Shown here: in pieces, positions 23,863-37,100 of the stretch | Layout: every line of letters starts with the position of its first letter | Numbering within the stretch: the stretch's first letter is position 1 | Source: Liopterus haemorrhoidalis | Taxonomy: Eukaryota; Arthropoda; Insecta; Coleoptera; Dytiscidae | Assembly: GCA_963971575.1 (NCBI GenBank) | Contig: OZ020623.1 | Span: 10,790,980 to 10,854,979 of the forward strand | Length of the DNA: 64,000 nucleotides | Direction of reading: 5' to 3' | Position numbers and translations under genes: made by a program | The notes under the pieces: generated by a model | The model's database searches: none | The model's input: only the letters and a program-made list of their open reading frames with translations | What the model was told of the DNA's origin: nothing

Positions 23863-26800
23863 GACAAAATGACGGTATAAGGGTTTTTTGGTCATACCTA
23901 CAAAACCCTAAAAATGCATTGTAAAAGCGAACGTTGGAATAAACATCGGAATAAACTTATACCTCCGATAGTTATACCGCTACTTATCCGAGTTTTATAA
24001 AAGCGGCCCTTTGTAAATAACAATTTTATTTTCTATTTGAGTTCCGCATTTAAACTTGTCGCTCCAGTTTTTAAATTATTTTACGTCAAACTTTATTCTA
24101 TAAATATTATTAAACCTAAGTATTGCAAGCTATGTGGGATAGGGTAATTCTATTTTCACTTGGGAAATATTGACCTTATCCGAATATTGAAATATAGAAT
24201 AAGTGCGCAGGCGTAATATTTTTAAATATAATTATTTGTGATTGTTTAAAAATTGGTGAATATATATATTTTTTTTTTTGAATGAATTTATAATACTTGG
24301 CAGGTTTCCCGAAACCGATTGCGGTGTTTACAAAGAAATTTATGAAAAAAATTGTGAAAAAAACAGAGATTTTGAACTTTGAGATGTCATTACCCTTTGA
24401 TATTTTTGTGTAATTTTAATTTAAGAAAATTAAAGGTTTTTGAACCAGATTTTAATAGGTTATTTTTAATATATTTTTAATTTTATCTGAGCTGCTTTGC
24501 ATTATACTGGGTGTTTTTGGGAACTGTTTAACCCTTTAAGGACAGAGTTAAGAATCGATTTCTAAATACATTTTTTATTGATAACAATTATTTACTATTA
24601 TTAGCTACGCAAAATGATCTTTAGCAAGGTGCAAACAACTTTGAAACTCTAAAAACCCTAAATTCCGTATTAAGGCAGTCTTGCACTACGGTTATTACTT
24701 AAGTCAGCAAGAACTTTAGAAATTATTTTAAAAAATGTGGTTAGTAGAAGTAATCAGTTACCCTGAAAGGGTTAAGCATTGCTAACTTCTTTATTATCAA
24801 CTAAATTAGCTGCAATGCATGGTAATCTCCTGAATTGGTTCAATTCTTATTTATCAAATTGTGAACAGTGTGTATGTGGTTGTAAATGGTTTCACCTCGA
24901 AATATGTTAATGTTACATCAGGGGTACCGCAAGGTTCACATTTTGGTCCTTTGTTATTTAACATCTTTGTTCAAGAATCACCAAATGGTTTGTAAATGCA
25001 AATTTTCAAATGTTTGTTAGTTTGTCAGACGATCTTAAGTTATATTCGAAAGTATCAAATATACAAGAATATTTGAATGTACAGGAAGACCTACACAGAT
25101 TGTATGATTATTATAAAGATAAAAAATTAATACTGAATCTTTCCAAATGTTCAAAAATATCTTTTACTAGAAATAGAAATGTTTTGAAATATAAGTATAA
25201 AGTTCAATATTATAGTTTGATTAGGGTGACCATTCGTCCCGCATTAAGATGTTTTTTTTTTCTCTTCACTTTGATTTGGGAGATGAGGACCTTTTTTTTT
25301 GCTCCGTCCCGCATTGCCTTCTTAAGAAAATGGTCACCCTAAGTTTGATGGATGTTGTGTGAAAGATCTAGAAGTCACTCTTGACTGTAAATTAATCAGC
25401 TGTCATGGTTCAAGTGAAAAAATGTAATTTTATATACAGGTAGGTCTCGTTTTACGCCGATGTTACGTTCCGGCGTAAAAAAAATCGGCGCAAAAAGAGT
25501 CCAAAATGTGAAATTCCAGAGACGGATTGACTTCAAATCTACATGTCATTGATGTATTTCAGTCTTGATATTTCAAGGATATTAAATATATTTGCAAGTG
25601 TTTTGTATGAATACCACGAATTTAAAACTTTGTTTTCAGGGACGGACCTATATAAATTTTATTAAAATGAATTTGACATAAATGAAGCAAATAAATATTT
25701 ATTCTTTTGTGCTATATAAATACAATACAACGATATGATTTAACAACAAACTTACGACTAACAAAACTAACAACAAAAAATTAATAATAATTTAACATAA
25801 AGAAAAATATGATGTAGAAATAAAAATATATTTTACAAAATTATTTTCCTGTGTATTTTCTCTTTTTTTCTCGGAGGAGCTCTGCATACGGTGCCAATGA
25901 AGCTGCAACACTCCTCTTTACTTGCATACTGCGTTCACTATCATTATCGAGCTCACAAAGTTTTTCAGTAAGGATGTCTATATTTGTCAAAATTCGCTCT
26001 AAAGCATTCTTCATGATGGTTGTAACAGTCGAGGTAAATTGAGGTCCCTATAAACTTTTGAACGTGTTTCTCCATCTAGCATTCTATAATCACCTCCATT
26101 TTCTCTTGATTTGTAATGGATCTTCGTTTTTTCTTAGCATTTAATTTAGGTGGTTTATTTTCCTTGTTAGAAGACATGGTTAGTGAAAAATTTATCTAAT
26201 TTAAAAAAAAATGAATCACCTAAAAATTATAAAATACATTACACTGTATATTAATATATACTACACTATATATAATACAATAAATTATTACTTACAAACA
26301 ACAAATTAAATTTACCTTAAGGAAAATTAAATTTGGCAGACGTAAAAATTTATATAATATATTCTATATAATAATTGCAATAAACTCAATGTGCTGAATG
26401 CAACCCTGTACTGGCAAAATATTACTAAGCAATGATGTACTTTATTAACTGCGCGTGCGTAAAACCTCAGAACATCCCCGCTTCGACAATAGATTCGGCG
26501 GCGACGTCGACACACGACTCTGGCGTTCAAGCGGCGTTATTTCGAGACCGGCGTAAATAAAACCGGCGCAAAATGAGTCCTACCTGTATATTGTAAGTAA
26601 GCGTTTGAATATTTTCATTGTTTTTACACAGAATTTTTAGTTTCAGTAATGATCTTCAAACATTAGCAAAAATTCCAATTTTACCCGCTTTACAAACGGA
26701 TGCATCTGATCTAACAGAAAATTCTGAACCTCCAACGGAATTGAAACTTAATTTAACTCTTCTTCAATGGATATCGGCAGCCGATAACAAAAGCTCTCTC

Positions 26801-28080
26801 GATCAGGTTGCTGAACAATGTTCTCGAGGACTTGAACAACTTGATGAAAAAGTTATCGAGACTTTAAGGAATGATGTAAAAGCTGCTCTCGATTCTGCAA
26901 ATAGTAGTCAAATGAAAGAAGTCAAAGGATTAGGAGATAGATTATACGGCTTAGAACAGCTTATGTATAAAAGCAAAAAATATGTTTCAGAACAAAGTAT
27001 ACTTGCACAAACTTTTTTACAGGTAACTGAAATTTTTTAAACAGTTTTATATAGTAATTTTTTTTCCTATAATCGGGTATAAGGAAATGATATTATAAAT
27101 GTATTGTAAATATACAACATAAAAAAATTGATGTGAAGTGTGAATTTTCACACATTTCAGGGTTTTGCAGGTATTTAGTAAGTGAATGATGATTATTTGG
27201 GATGCCAAAACAAATTTAATGTCAAAATATTTTTTTATGAATTTTAATTCGAATGCCTATTACCATTATTTAAGTTTTTAAAGATGTACAGTATTTTTTT
27301 TACATATCATTGGTTGTTTTTAGTCATAGCTCCTCCCTTTGATTTCGTGTAAATTCAAATATAGAATTAAATTATAATTTCAACAATTTCCACTGGTTAT
27401 TAAATTTACGCTTTTAAAAATTAAATGCAACAATTGCCAAAATGTAACTAGAATTTTGAAAAAATAATTTAAGCAATATTAAAATGCAAAAAAAAAAAAT
27501 AAAAAATAATATTGTCTCCTCTCGTAGGATTCGAACTCATTTTCTTGGGCAGAATGCCAGTATCTTAGCCACTGCACCAAGATACACGTTACTGTTTAGC
27601 GTGTTATTTAACTATAAGTTTTCAACATTATTAGCAAAAAAACACAAAAAATGTTTTTTTTTTCAAAAACATTATCTGATCAAAAATTCCTGTTGTACTA
27701 TTTCGGTTCACACCAATGTACATTACTTAGAATTTTTTCAGATTTTTAGTTTAAACCATCTGGGTTACAGGGTGTGGGACAAAATTTTTTTTGCACAATT
27801 TTGGCAAAAATCGCTTCAAAATAATTTATTTTGCAAAAATAAAAATTTGATCGTTAATCCACGTACCAAGGGCTTTCATTTGACACCCTACTTAGAATTT
27901 AAAAAAAATATATTTTTTTTCGATGAGCACATATTTGTTTATATTTTTGGGAGGATAAGATTTTTAGATGTTTTAGTATTTTTCCTATGTGCGGGTCAAA
28001 GAGTTGTGTAAGCATGCCAAATTTCAACTCTCTAGGTTTAGCCGTTTGGCTACAATTTTTACCGAACAGACAGACAGACC

Positions 28081-28115
<35 letters not shown>

Positions 28116-28137
28116 GACAAAATGACGGTATAAGGGT

Positions 28138-28187
<50 letters not shown>

Positions 28188-31100
28188 ATTTATTGACTAC
28201 ATTACATAAAATATGTTTACAGTCAGTCTTAGTTACATAATGAAATAATATAAATTAAAAATGAACATTATTAAAGTCATCAATTTCATAAATGGGATTT
28301 GTCAATAAATATTCTTTAAGTTTGTTTGAAAATGTCTTGATTGGTAGGGATCTTATTTCCTCAGGTATTATATTGAAAAATTTAATGGCGTAGTAGTTTG
28401 CGCTATTTCTTGGTTTTTGGTCATACCTACAAAACCCTAAAAAGAAATTAGATTTTCGCTTAGTGTAGGTTAAAAAAATAGTATGTTTTACGTGAATAAA
28501 GTAATACATTACTCCCTTGCGTCGATTATCGTTTTCGGCGCGCCTCGTGCGTTAAAATCATTGCACTGTAGTAAAATACTATTTTATTTTCCTGTTTCAT
28601 AAATAATTATTGTTGGATATATATTTTTAGAACCAAAATCGAGCTAGTAATCTTGGAGATCCTTCAATTCTACCAGATTTGTGTGACTCACATAGAAAAC
28701 AATTAGCTCTTATGTTAGAAAACCATCAAAATTTAAGAGATATTAGAAGAAGATGTACAAAGGCTAAAGAAGAATTAAGTGTAAATCTCTACCATAGGTT
28801 AAAGTAAGTATTTTTCTCACTAGATAGTGTTAAAGGTGTAGTTAATATTTTTTTCGTAATAGGGGAGACTTCCTAAGCGCCCTGATATCAGGTGGCAATT
28901 TGCGGAAGATACGAGAATGACATTGTTTTGTTTTGTTCAATGGAGGAATATGTGTTTGTTTATTGTTTGTGTTTTATTTTTGTGAATCATGGAAAAAACA
29001 ATTCATTTTGTCCAAGAAAAGACTGAAAAAAAGCACTTACCCCACCCAGAATTTGCCTAAATCATCAGTTGATATATTAAAAGACCCTTCCAATTTTTCA
29101 GGCAGAGATTTTTATTTTTTACTAATATACAAGGTGTCTCAAAAGAAATTTTATATTTATTTAGCTTACTGCGTGAACGCAACGTATCTGAGGGGCGTGG
29201 GGGTAATGTCAATCGGTAGCCTGGCTCTTGGGAATTTAGTCGCTATGGAGCGTTTCTCGGGAGCAGACCGCGCGTTATGCGTGCGAGAGTTTTACAAAAA
29301 CGGTGATTTGGCGACTGTAGCGCGTAGAAAATTCTGCAGTATTCGAGGTTTTCGCCACTTAAATGATGCGCCAAGCATTCCTCTCATTCGACATTGGGTT
29401 AAAAAGTTTGAAGAGACTGGTACAACGCTGGATAAATCAAAATCCGGCGACCTAGGTCATCAAGAACGGTAGAAAACGTGGAGAATGTTAATCAGTCTGT
29501 TCGTGACGACCCGAACCTTTCAATTCGGAAGCGCGCAAGTGCTTTAAATGTGCATAGATCATCATTACATCGCATTATGCACAAAGACCTAAAGCTGAAC
29601 CCCTACAAAATTCAATTGGTGCAAGAATTAAAGCCCCAAGATGCCAGTCAGAGGCTTAATTTCGTAAATCAGGTGATTGAGCGATTTTCAACGTTTACCA
29701 ACATTTTGTTTTCGGATGAAGCTCATTTTCATCTTAATGGCCACGTAAATAAGCAGAACTGCCGCTACTGAAGTGCAACGAATCCGAAACGCAAACATCA
29801 GAAACCCCTACATTCGCCTAAAGTGACCGTATGGGCTGCGATGTCGGCGCGAGGAATTATCGGCCCTTACTTTTTTGAAGACGAAAGGGGGCGTGCAGTT
29901 ACAGTGAATTCAGAGCGTTATGTGGAGATGTTAGACAACTTCTTAGTACCTGAACTGCAAAACTTTCCTGGCTATAACCAAAGAACATGGTTCCAACAGG
30001 ACGGCCACGTGTTCGTGAAATTTTCTCAGGCAAATTGATCTCCCGGAGAGGTGACATAAATTGGCCTCCACGCAGTCCAGATTTAACCCCTATGGACTTT
30101 TTCCTATGGGGTTATCTTAAATCTAAAGTTTACGCCAATAAACCGACTTCACTGGCGCATTTGAAAGAAAATATCCGTCACGAAATGGCAGCCATCCCTG
30201 AGTCCACCTGCCGAGACGTCATAAGTAATTTTACTGTTCGATTAAATGAGTGCCGAGAACGCGAGGGTCTACATTTAGACGATATTATTTTTAAGAAATA
30301 AATCCCCAAAAAGTGTATTTTAATAATTAATAAACATTTTTTCTATATACGGCTTACTTTTTTTTTAATCGATCCACTAAATATAAAATTTCTTTTGAGG
30401 CACCTTGTATTTGCCATATTATATATTGACAGACAGTCAAAAAGAATTAAAAATACAATGAAAAACTAAAAATTTCTTTGAAATTTCTTTAAAATAGTAC
30501 ATTATTACATACCTTCTAAATCGTAGATTACCTTTAAATAAATAATAAAAAAAAAAAAAACAAAAAATAGCTCAGAAAATAGGAAAAATACAGCTCGTGT
30601 TTATTTTCTCCATGTAAACAAATACACGAGTAACAGTTTAATGTCACTTTCGAGTGTTCCAGCTTTGCCACACATGGCGCTGCGGTCTTAAAAAGTTTCC
30701 CCTATACCCTTTACACACTAGAACTTTACGATAGGATGTTTAAGTTATGCTGATTTTAAATGCTAGTGTGAAAGCGTGCTACTTTGTTGTAATACAGCCT
30801 AACTTAAAGACAGAGATCTCCGACCTAAAAAGCTGGTTACCAAAGAATCGGATTCCCTAATTTTTCAATAATAGAGGTGATGAGTTTTTTTTTTCCACAT
30901 AAATTTACTGTTTCAGCATAGATTATCTTATTTTTCCATTCAAATTTCTAATATTTCCAATATTTATTTGAACATTGGCGGTGATATTAATATTGGCCAG
31001 TGTCTGTAAAAGCTACAAACGCATCGGTAACCAGCTTTCTACGTGTTTATACTTTTAGATGACAGTATTTTACATTTATAAATCTTTTCAGGTGGATTAT

Positions 31101-34100
31101 GTATGTAGAAAATTTAATTTTAGAAACTGATCACAAATTAATTTTATATCATGAGAGTTTAAAAAGACTAAGAAGACATGTAGAGATAATACAACAAATT
31201 CATATAGCACCTGCCATGTATCTAAATGCAGTTGCGGAAGTAGTCAGAAGACGGGCTTTTTCACAGGCGTTTTTGATGGTGAGTATAAAAAAAAATTATG
31301 TGGAGTGTGAATTTTCACACCTTTCAAGGTTTTGCAATGGCTACCTGGCAAACTAATATTTGAAGAAATCGCGGGAATTTTAAATAAAATTATATTGGGA
31401 AACTTACAAGTATTAAGTATTTTCGGTAGTTATTGCCATCTTTTGGTAGCCTGGCAAACTAATCTAAGCATCCCGGCGTATAATGCAATTTTGAATTAAG
31501 TAACAAATTGATAAAAAAAAAAAAATATATTCGAATAGAATTACAATTCAATATTGTCTCCCTTAAAATAACGTCCTTGGGAAGCCACATAGCGTTGGAG
31601 ACGGTCCTTCCAATCCTCATAGCAGTGCTCGGATACTGGAGTAGCTTTTAGCTGGTCGATTACGGACGTTTGAATGTTTTGGAGTGTCCCAAAATGACGT
31701 CCCTTGAGGTGATTTTTCAATCTTGGGAAGAGAAAAAGTCACAAGGACTCAAGTCAGGCCAATAAGGAGGCTGAGGAGCCAAAGGAATGTTTTTACAAGC
31801 CAAAAACCCGTTTATTGAAATTGCTGTGTGACAAGGCGCATCTAATAAACGGTAGTGTGAGTCAAATTAACTCTTGCCCGATCATTCTGACTGTCAACCG
31901 ACGATCTGAACGTACAAGATCCTGGATTCTGTCGACATTTTCATCGGTTCTTGAAGATGAAGGCCTTCCGCTGCGTGATTCATCTTCAATCAACTCTTTT
32001 CCTTCTGAAAATGTCTTAAACCATCAAAAAACCTGGGTCCTTGACAAAACACTGTCTTCGTAGGCCTGCTGAAGTTTTGCAAAAGTTTCCGTTGCACTGT
32101 GCCCAAGTCTGAAGCAAAACATGATAGCACACCGTTGCTCAAAATTAATGTCACTCATTTTTAGAACGCACTTGAAAAAACTGTTTCACGAAAAAAATCG
32201 CGACGGACAACAAAATTACTCTAGCGCGTTCAAACTCGTACTGAAGACGTATCACATGTTCACCTGCCGCTTCTCCAAGTCCCGCGTCCCAAATGTTGCC
32301 AGATCAAACTCTATGTTGCCAGTCCGGTTACTTAATTTACACACCTCGTATATGTTTTTAAAATTCTAGCGACCAGGATAGATTTAGCCGCGGACCGGTA
32401 GTGGCCCATGGGCTGGCGGTTGAGAAACACTGTTCTAAATGATGATAAGCGACATGATAGTCCAGTAACCTAGTACATCATAAGTTGCATCGAGTGGGGG
32501 TAGTTAGTTTCGTTTTTTTTTCTTGTATGGGTTGTGCCTGAGATGCAAAATCCAAGTTTTCGACCTCGGCAGCCTTCCGGAACACTTTTGAATTTCGCAA
32601 AAACTGCTAAATTTTCGCACTCTTTTCGGTTTCTGCCCATTTTGACCATAAAGGAGCACGTTTTCGACAAACACCATTCTATGCATTTTTAAACTAGATT
32701 AAATTTTCTACAATTTGAGACCAAAATGGGCTCGGTAGTCTTAATAGTTTCCGAGATACAGCTTTTCAAAGTTTGAAAAAATCTCCAAACTTGAAAATTG
32801 TATGCTATATCATGCTCATGGGCACGGTTTATTTTTAGAAGTGAAAACTACTCCTTATTGTCAAACATTATAAAATAATATTGCAAAACCTTATATTGCT
32901 GCTGAAAATACTGGTTATTAAGATTATTACGCTCCGAACCGTGCTATTCGAATGTTTCGAAAAAAAAAAATTATTTGTTTTTTAAACATAGCTCCTTCGT
33001 TTTTAGTGATAGAAAGTTTTTTCAAAAACGATTTTGTAGGGCTTTTCAAGAGCTATAAGACTGTGTAAATTAAATTCCTTAAGATCCCTTAGTTTTTAAA
33101 TGGGGTGAGTTTGAAGGGCTCGAATAAGGTGGTGTTCGCTTGTAAATAAAGGTTTTAAACGGCTATATCTCGCCAAATATTCACTGTATAGAAAATATAT
33201 GCACAGGGAAATTTAAGTCATTAAAAAAGCTACAATTTAGTGCTCTATCATTTTTTTCGTATCTCCAGTAATTTCGGAGATATTTTGAAGAAAAGGGTGA
33301 AAAATACGAAATCGCAAAAAATCGTTTTTCTTTAAACTCCAATTTTTTTAAAATTAGGCATTTTAAATTGGTCAAACTTCTTGGGTGTACTGAAAATACA
33401 TATATGAAGAGAACTACAGAAGGGTGAGGATCAATTTTAATTAGGGGGGTAAATAGGGGGTAGTTTTCACTGATTTTTTCGTAGAAAAAAGTAGGTACCG
33501 ACCTTATTTTGATCATAAGTCGCTTAATTTTTATACTAGAGACTTTTTTTTTGTATGAAAGGTCTAATCAAATACTTTAAAAAAGATTCAGTGAGTTTTC
33601 TTCGAAAAATGCAAATTTTTCCTGTTATTTGACTTTGAATCTTTCAAATTATGCATTTGGCGAAAAAAAGTTAACCATTAACATGCCGTATCTCGGTTCG
33701 TATTGGTCGTAGAAAAATAATAAAAAAAAAGGATTTTGTTTGTTTTTTTAAAAGCTACAATTTTGCTTTGTACAGTTTTTTTGATAAAATGCATATTTTT
33801 CGAGTTATTCGCAAAAAACTTTTTAAAAACATCGATTTTTTCGTCGAAAAACTGTTACACGCGTATTGTAGTTGAAAGTTACCATTATTTATAATAATTA
33901 ATTCTTACCCACATGCTATAGATACCATTACTTCTATTTATTAATGTTTACTTCACTGACTCATGTTAGACAGGTTGTTGAAGATATAAAGGCAATTGTA
34001 TATGATGAAACATGAAAATTAGCATAAAATTTTCAAGTTTGGAGATTTTTTCAAATTTTGAAAAGCTGTATCTCAGAAACTATTGAAGCTACTGAACCCA

Positions 34101-37100
34101 TTCTGGTCTTAAATTGTAGCAAATTTAATCTAGTTTAAAAATGCATTGAATAATGTTTGTCAAAAACGTGTTCCTTTATGGTCATAATGGTAAGAAACCG
34201 AAAAAAGTTCGAAAATTTAGTAGTTTTTGAGAAATTCAAAAGTGTTCCGGAGGGCTGCCGAGGTCGAAAACTTGGATTTTGCATCTCAGGCATATCCCAT
34301 ACAAGAAAAAAAGACGAAAATAACTACCCCCACTTGATGCAACTTTTGCCCCATAATCATGGCAAGGTTACTAAACATTAAAAGCTACTTTACCTGTGAG
34401 AAATGTAGTTGTTTGATTGAATAAACTGGTTGGGTCTCACTGGTTATCCAAACTTCTTTACCGTTAAGTTGTTTGACTCGAGTTAGGCATATGTCGGGTT
34501 AAATAACTTAACTCTTTCTGTATCAACTGTGCATTACTGTATTTTTTATTTTTTAGTGGGCCTCCGAGTTAGCGTGTCATATTTTAACAATTCATAATGA
34601 CGAAGTCACAAGACGGAAAGAATTCCAGACACAATTTGAGGGTCATTTTCTCAATTCACTCTTTCCAGGAATGGAAGATTTACCACCATCATTTGCAACA
34701 CAAGCACCTTCAATATTCGATTCAAAACTTCCTAAAATAACCACAGATGATGTTGAAAGACTTAAAACTGAATTACCTGACTTGACAAAAAGTATATCTG
34801 TTCCTGATATGTCGGGAATAACACAGTTTTTCTTTGTAAAAAGTCAAGTTAAGGAAGAAAAAGATGAACGAGCTGTTGAAGAAAAATTAGTTCAAGCTGT
34901 GAGTGATGTTGGACTTGCTAGTAATTTGGATAAAGGACTTTTAAAACCAGTGGATAGTGAACCTTTTTTGAGTGCTCATGCTGCGATACCACATCTCAAA
35001 GATTTGGACAAGTAAGTTTTTATTCAATCAGATCAATTCTCTATAAAGCTACTATAATACAAGGGTCATTTTGTAAATAAAAACCGTTTGCGCATCCTAT
35101 TGCCGGGTTTACATTGGTAGAGTAAAAGAGCTATAGTGCGTTCAAAGGTGAGTTTGCAGAACAGGGCATATGGAGTAGTTCTTTTTCATACTCTCGAATA
35201 GGTTTACACAATGACTCTATCCTTTTCTTGCTTGTCGACGTTGCCAGCTCTAAAACGCGCTGATCTGTGAAGACGCAGTATTCTACAAATGGCCATTTGT
35301 TTTTGTTGAGTGTTATTTTGAGTTTTATAAGAGTTGGTTTTTGTAAATCATACGAGTTTTTCATATTATTATAATTGACACATTTGACACTTTTACAACA
35401 TTTGGCAACACCGCTCCCATTTGCCATAAGAGCTATACTGCAAACTCACCTTTGAACGCGCTATAGTAACTAGTCCAAGTAACTAGGAACTAGTTACTAT
35501 CCCTGTGTAAACAGTTGACAATGTTACTAGTAGAGTACTAGCTTCTAGTAATTGGGCTAGGATAGCACCTAGCTCGTCGACGTATTTACTAGCTACTGTC
35601 TTTTCCCCCACTACGCAAAATTGATTCATTTCAAATAACCTGTCATAACAAATAGAAAAAAACCCATATCAGGTAAGTTACAATTTATTTACATAAATTG
35701 CGTAACATTGATTTATTAATTGATGATTTTTGAAATCATCTGTGAAATAACTGCCTTTGATACACGAAAAAGATGTTGTAGACTATAATAACTATTTCCT
35801 GTAGCTAGGAAATAAAGCCTTAATTCCAATTTTATTTTTGATGGAATCGCATCCCTTATTAGTGTATCAGTTCGTTGTATTAATGGACTAACTAAATTTA
35901 ATAGCCTATTAAAATCATCTGGTGTCATTCTTAAACACAGTCTGTACTCTTTTTGATCTTCCACGGCTAATTCACGAAATAGAAGGACTGATGCGCCATG
36001 GGTAGTTCTTCTATCAATCCATTTTTTAACCCATTTTCGGCTTATATTCTGTACCGATTACTTCAATAAGACAATCAATTATTTCCTCCACAAGAAATGA
36101 TGCAATTCAAAATACCATTTTTTTAATGGCATCCCGCCGGCGACGATGTATATCCACATTCATAAACTATTTTTTGCAAAAAGATAATTTCACTACAAAA
36201 TCACAGTGAAGATGTCAAATATTTTGACACTTACTATCCAGAAAATAAGATATGTATGTCAATTGCGTATGAACACGTACTATCCTGAAAATAAGATAGT
36301 AGAGTAAAGCGCGTAGTACTTGCGCTAGTTACTAGCTCTTTTACTCTACCAATGTAAACCTGGCATATCCGTGCATAGCATTCCCCGCAGTTGTTTTACC
36401 GACTAATGCCTTCTCTGATCATTTGCCAACGTTGTCAGTCAGTCTGAAGTTGCTAGCAGAGGTAGACGATACTGTACGGCAATTTAACATCAACTATGTC
36501 CATTACTAACACCGCCAATTTAAAAGTACGCGCTGCGATTCGGTTTTAAAAGCAAAAATCACTCGTCCTGCTGAAATCCATCGGCAACTCGTTGAAGTGT
36601 ATGGTGAAGGTGTGATGAATGAAGGGAATGTGCGAAAGAGGTATTTATTTAATGGTGGAAGAACAAACATCCATGATGAGGAACGTTCTGGCCGCTTAAC
36701 GGTAATTATAGAAAGACTGAAAGCAGCTGTTGATGCACACATTCGGTAGAACAGGCGCTTCACTATTGATGAACTGCGTAAAGCTGCATTCAAAGCTCTT
36801 AAATTAATAGACTGTAGACTATAGCTTTGTCATATGATAACGCAAGCAATCGTTCAGACCTCTTAATTTAATACTTTGTACGTTGCCGATTGTGGATAGT
36901 TTTCTAAACTTATAGCTAGTGAGTTGTTTTAATGAGACAGATATATAAACACATTGGCTAACTCAGTCTATAGCTATGAGAACATTCATATTGTGTGCTT
37001 TTATATTACTTAATAAAATGTCATCGCGTCGATTACAACAAATCTCGCTTAAAATAACAAAATATAATAGTCTTCTTTTGGACTTTTGCAAAATATATAA

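Larger units (their letters stand above)
18226..24009 (-). mobile_element. Harbinger-type 1.5-kb element, copy 2, disrupted
   Basis: Reverse-complement relative of the complete element at 37838-39394. It starts at GTGGTCTCGGCTACT and ends TTATAAAAGCGGCCC at 24009. The far (left) terminus is missing. It is interrupted by a MITE at 18302-18773 and by a 4.2-kb block of Helentron-like sequence (19670-23913). No transposase ORF is apparent in either copy. Confidence 0.7.
28859..30705. mobile_element. AGGGGA-ended element, host of mariner copy 2
   Basis: Left end ATAGGGGAGACTTCCTAAGC and right end TTAAAAAGTTTCCCCTA are inverted repeats. A partial relative starts at 40519 (ATAGGGGAAACTTTTTAAGA). 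It is split by the mariner at 29130-30407. The ends resemble those of the TATA-flanked family (TATAGGGGAAAAATTTTAAG), so the two may be related. No transposase found. Confidence 0.6.
35101..36365 (-). mobile_element. PIF/Harbinger element, 1265 bp
   Basis: Termini TGCCGGGTTTACATTGGTAG and CTACCAATGTAAACCTGGCA form a long inverted repeat with TAT on both outer sides (35098-35100 and 36366-36368). It encodes the N-terminal half of a Harbinger transposase on the minus strand and is interrupted by a 330-bp MITE at 35134-35463, close to its left end. Confidence 0.85.

Noticed and set aside
32470..32686. Mirror-image ORFs at 32470-32686 and 34157-34381
   Set aside because: They are the two arms of one inverted repeat; similarity comes from the arms, and no domain was recognised.
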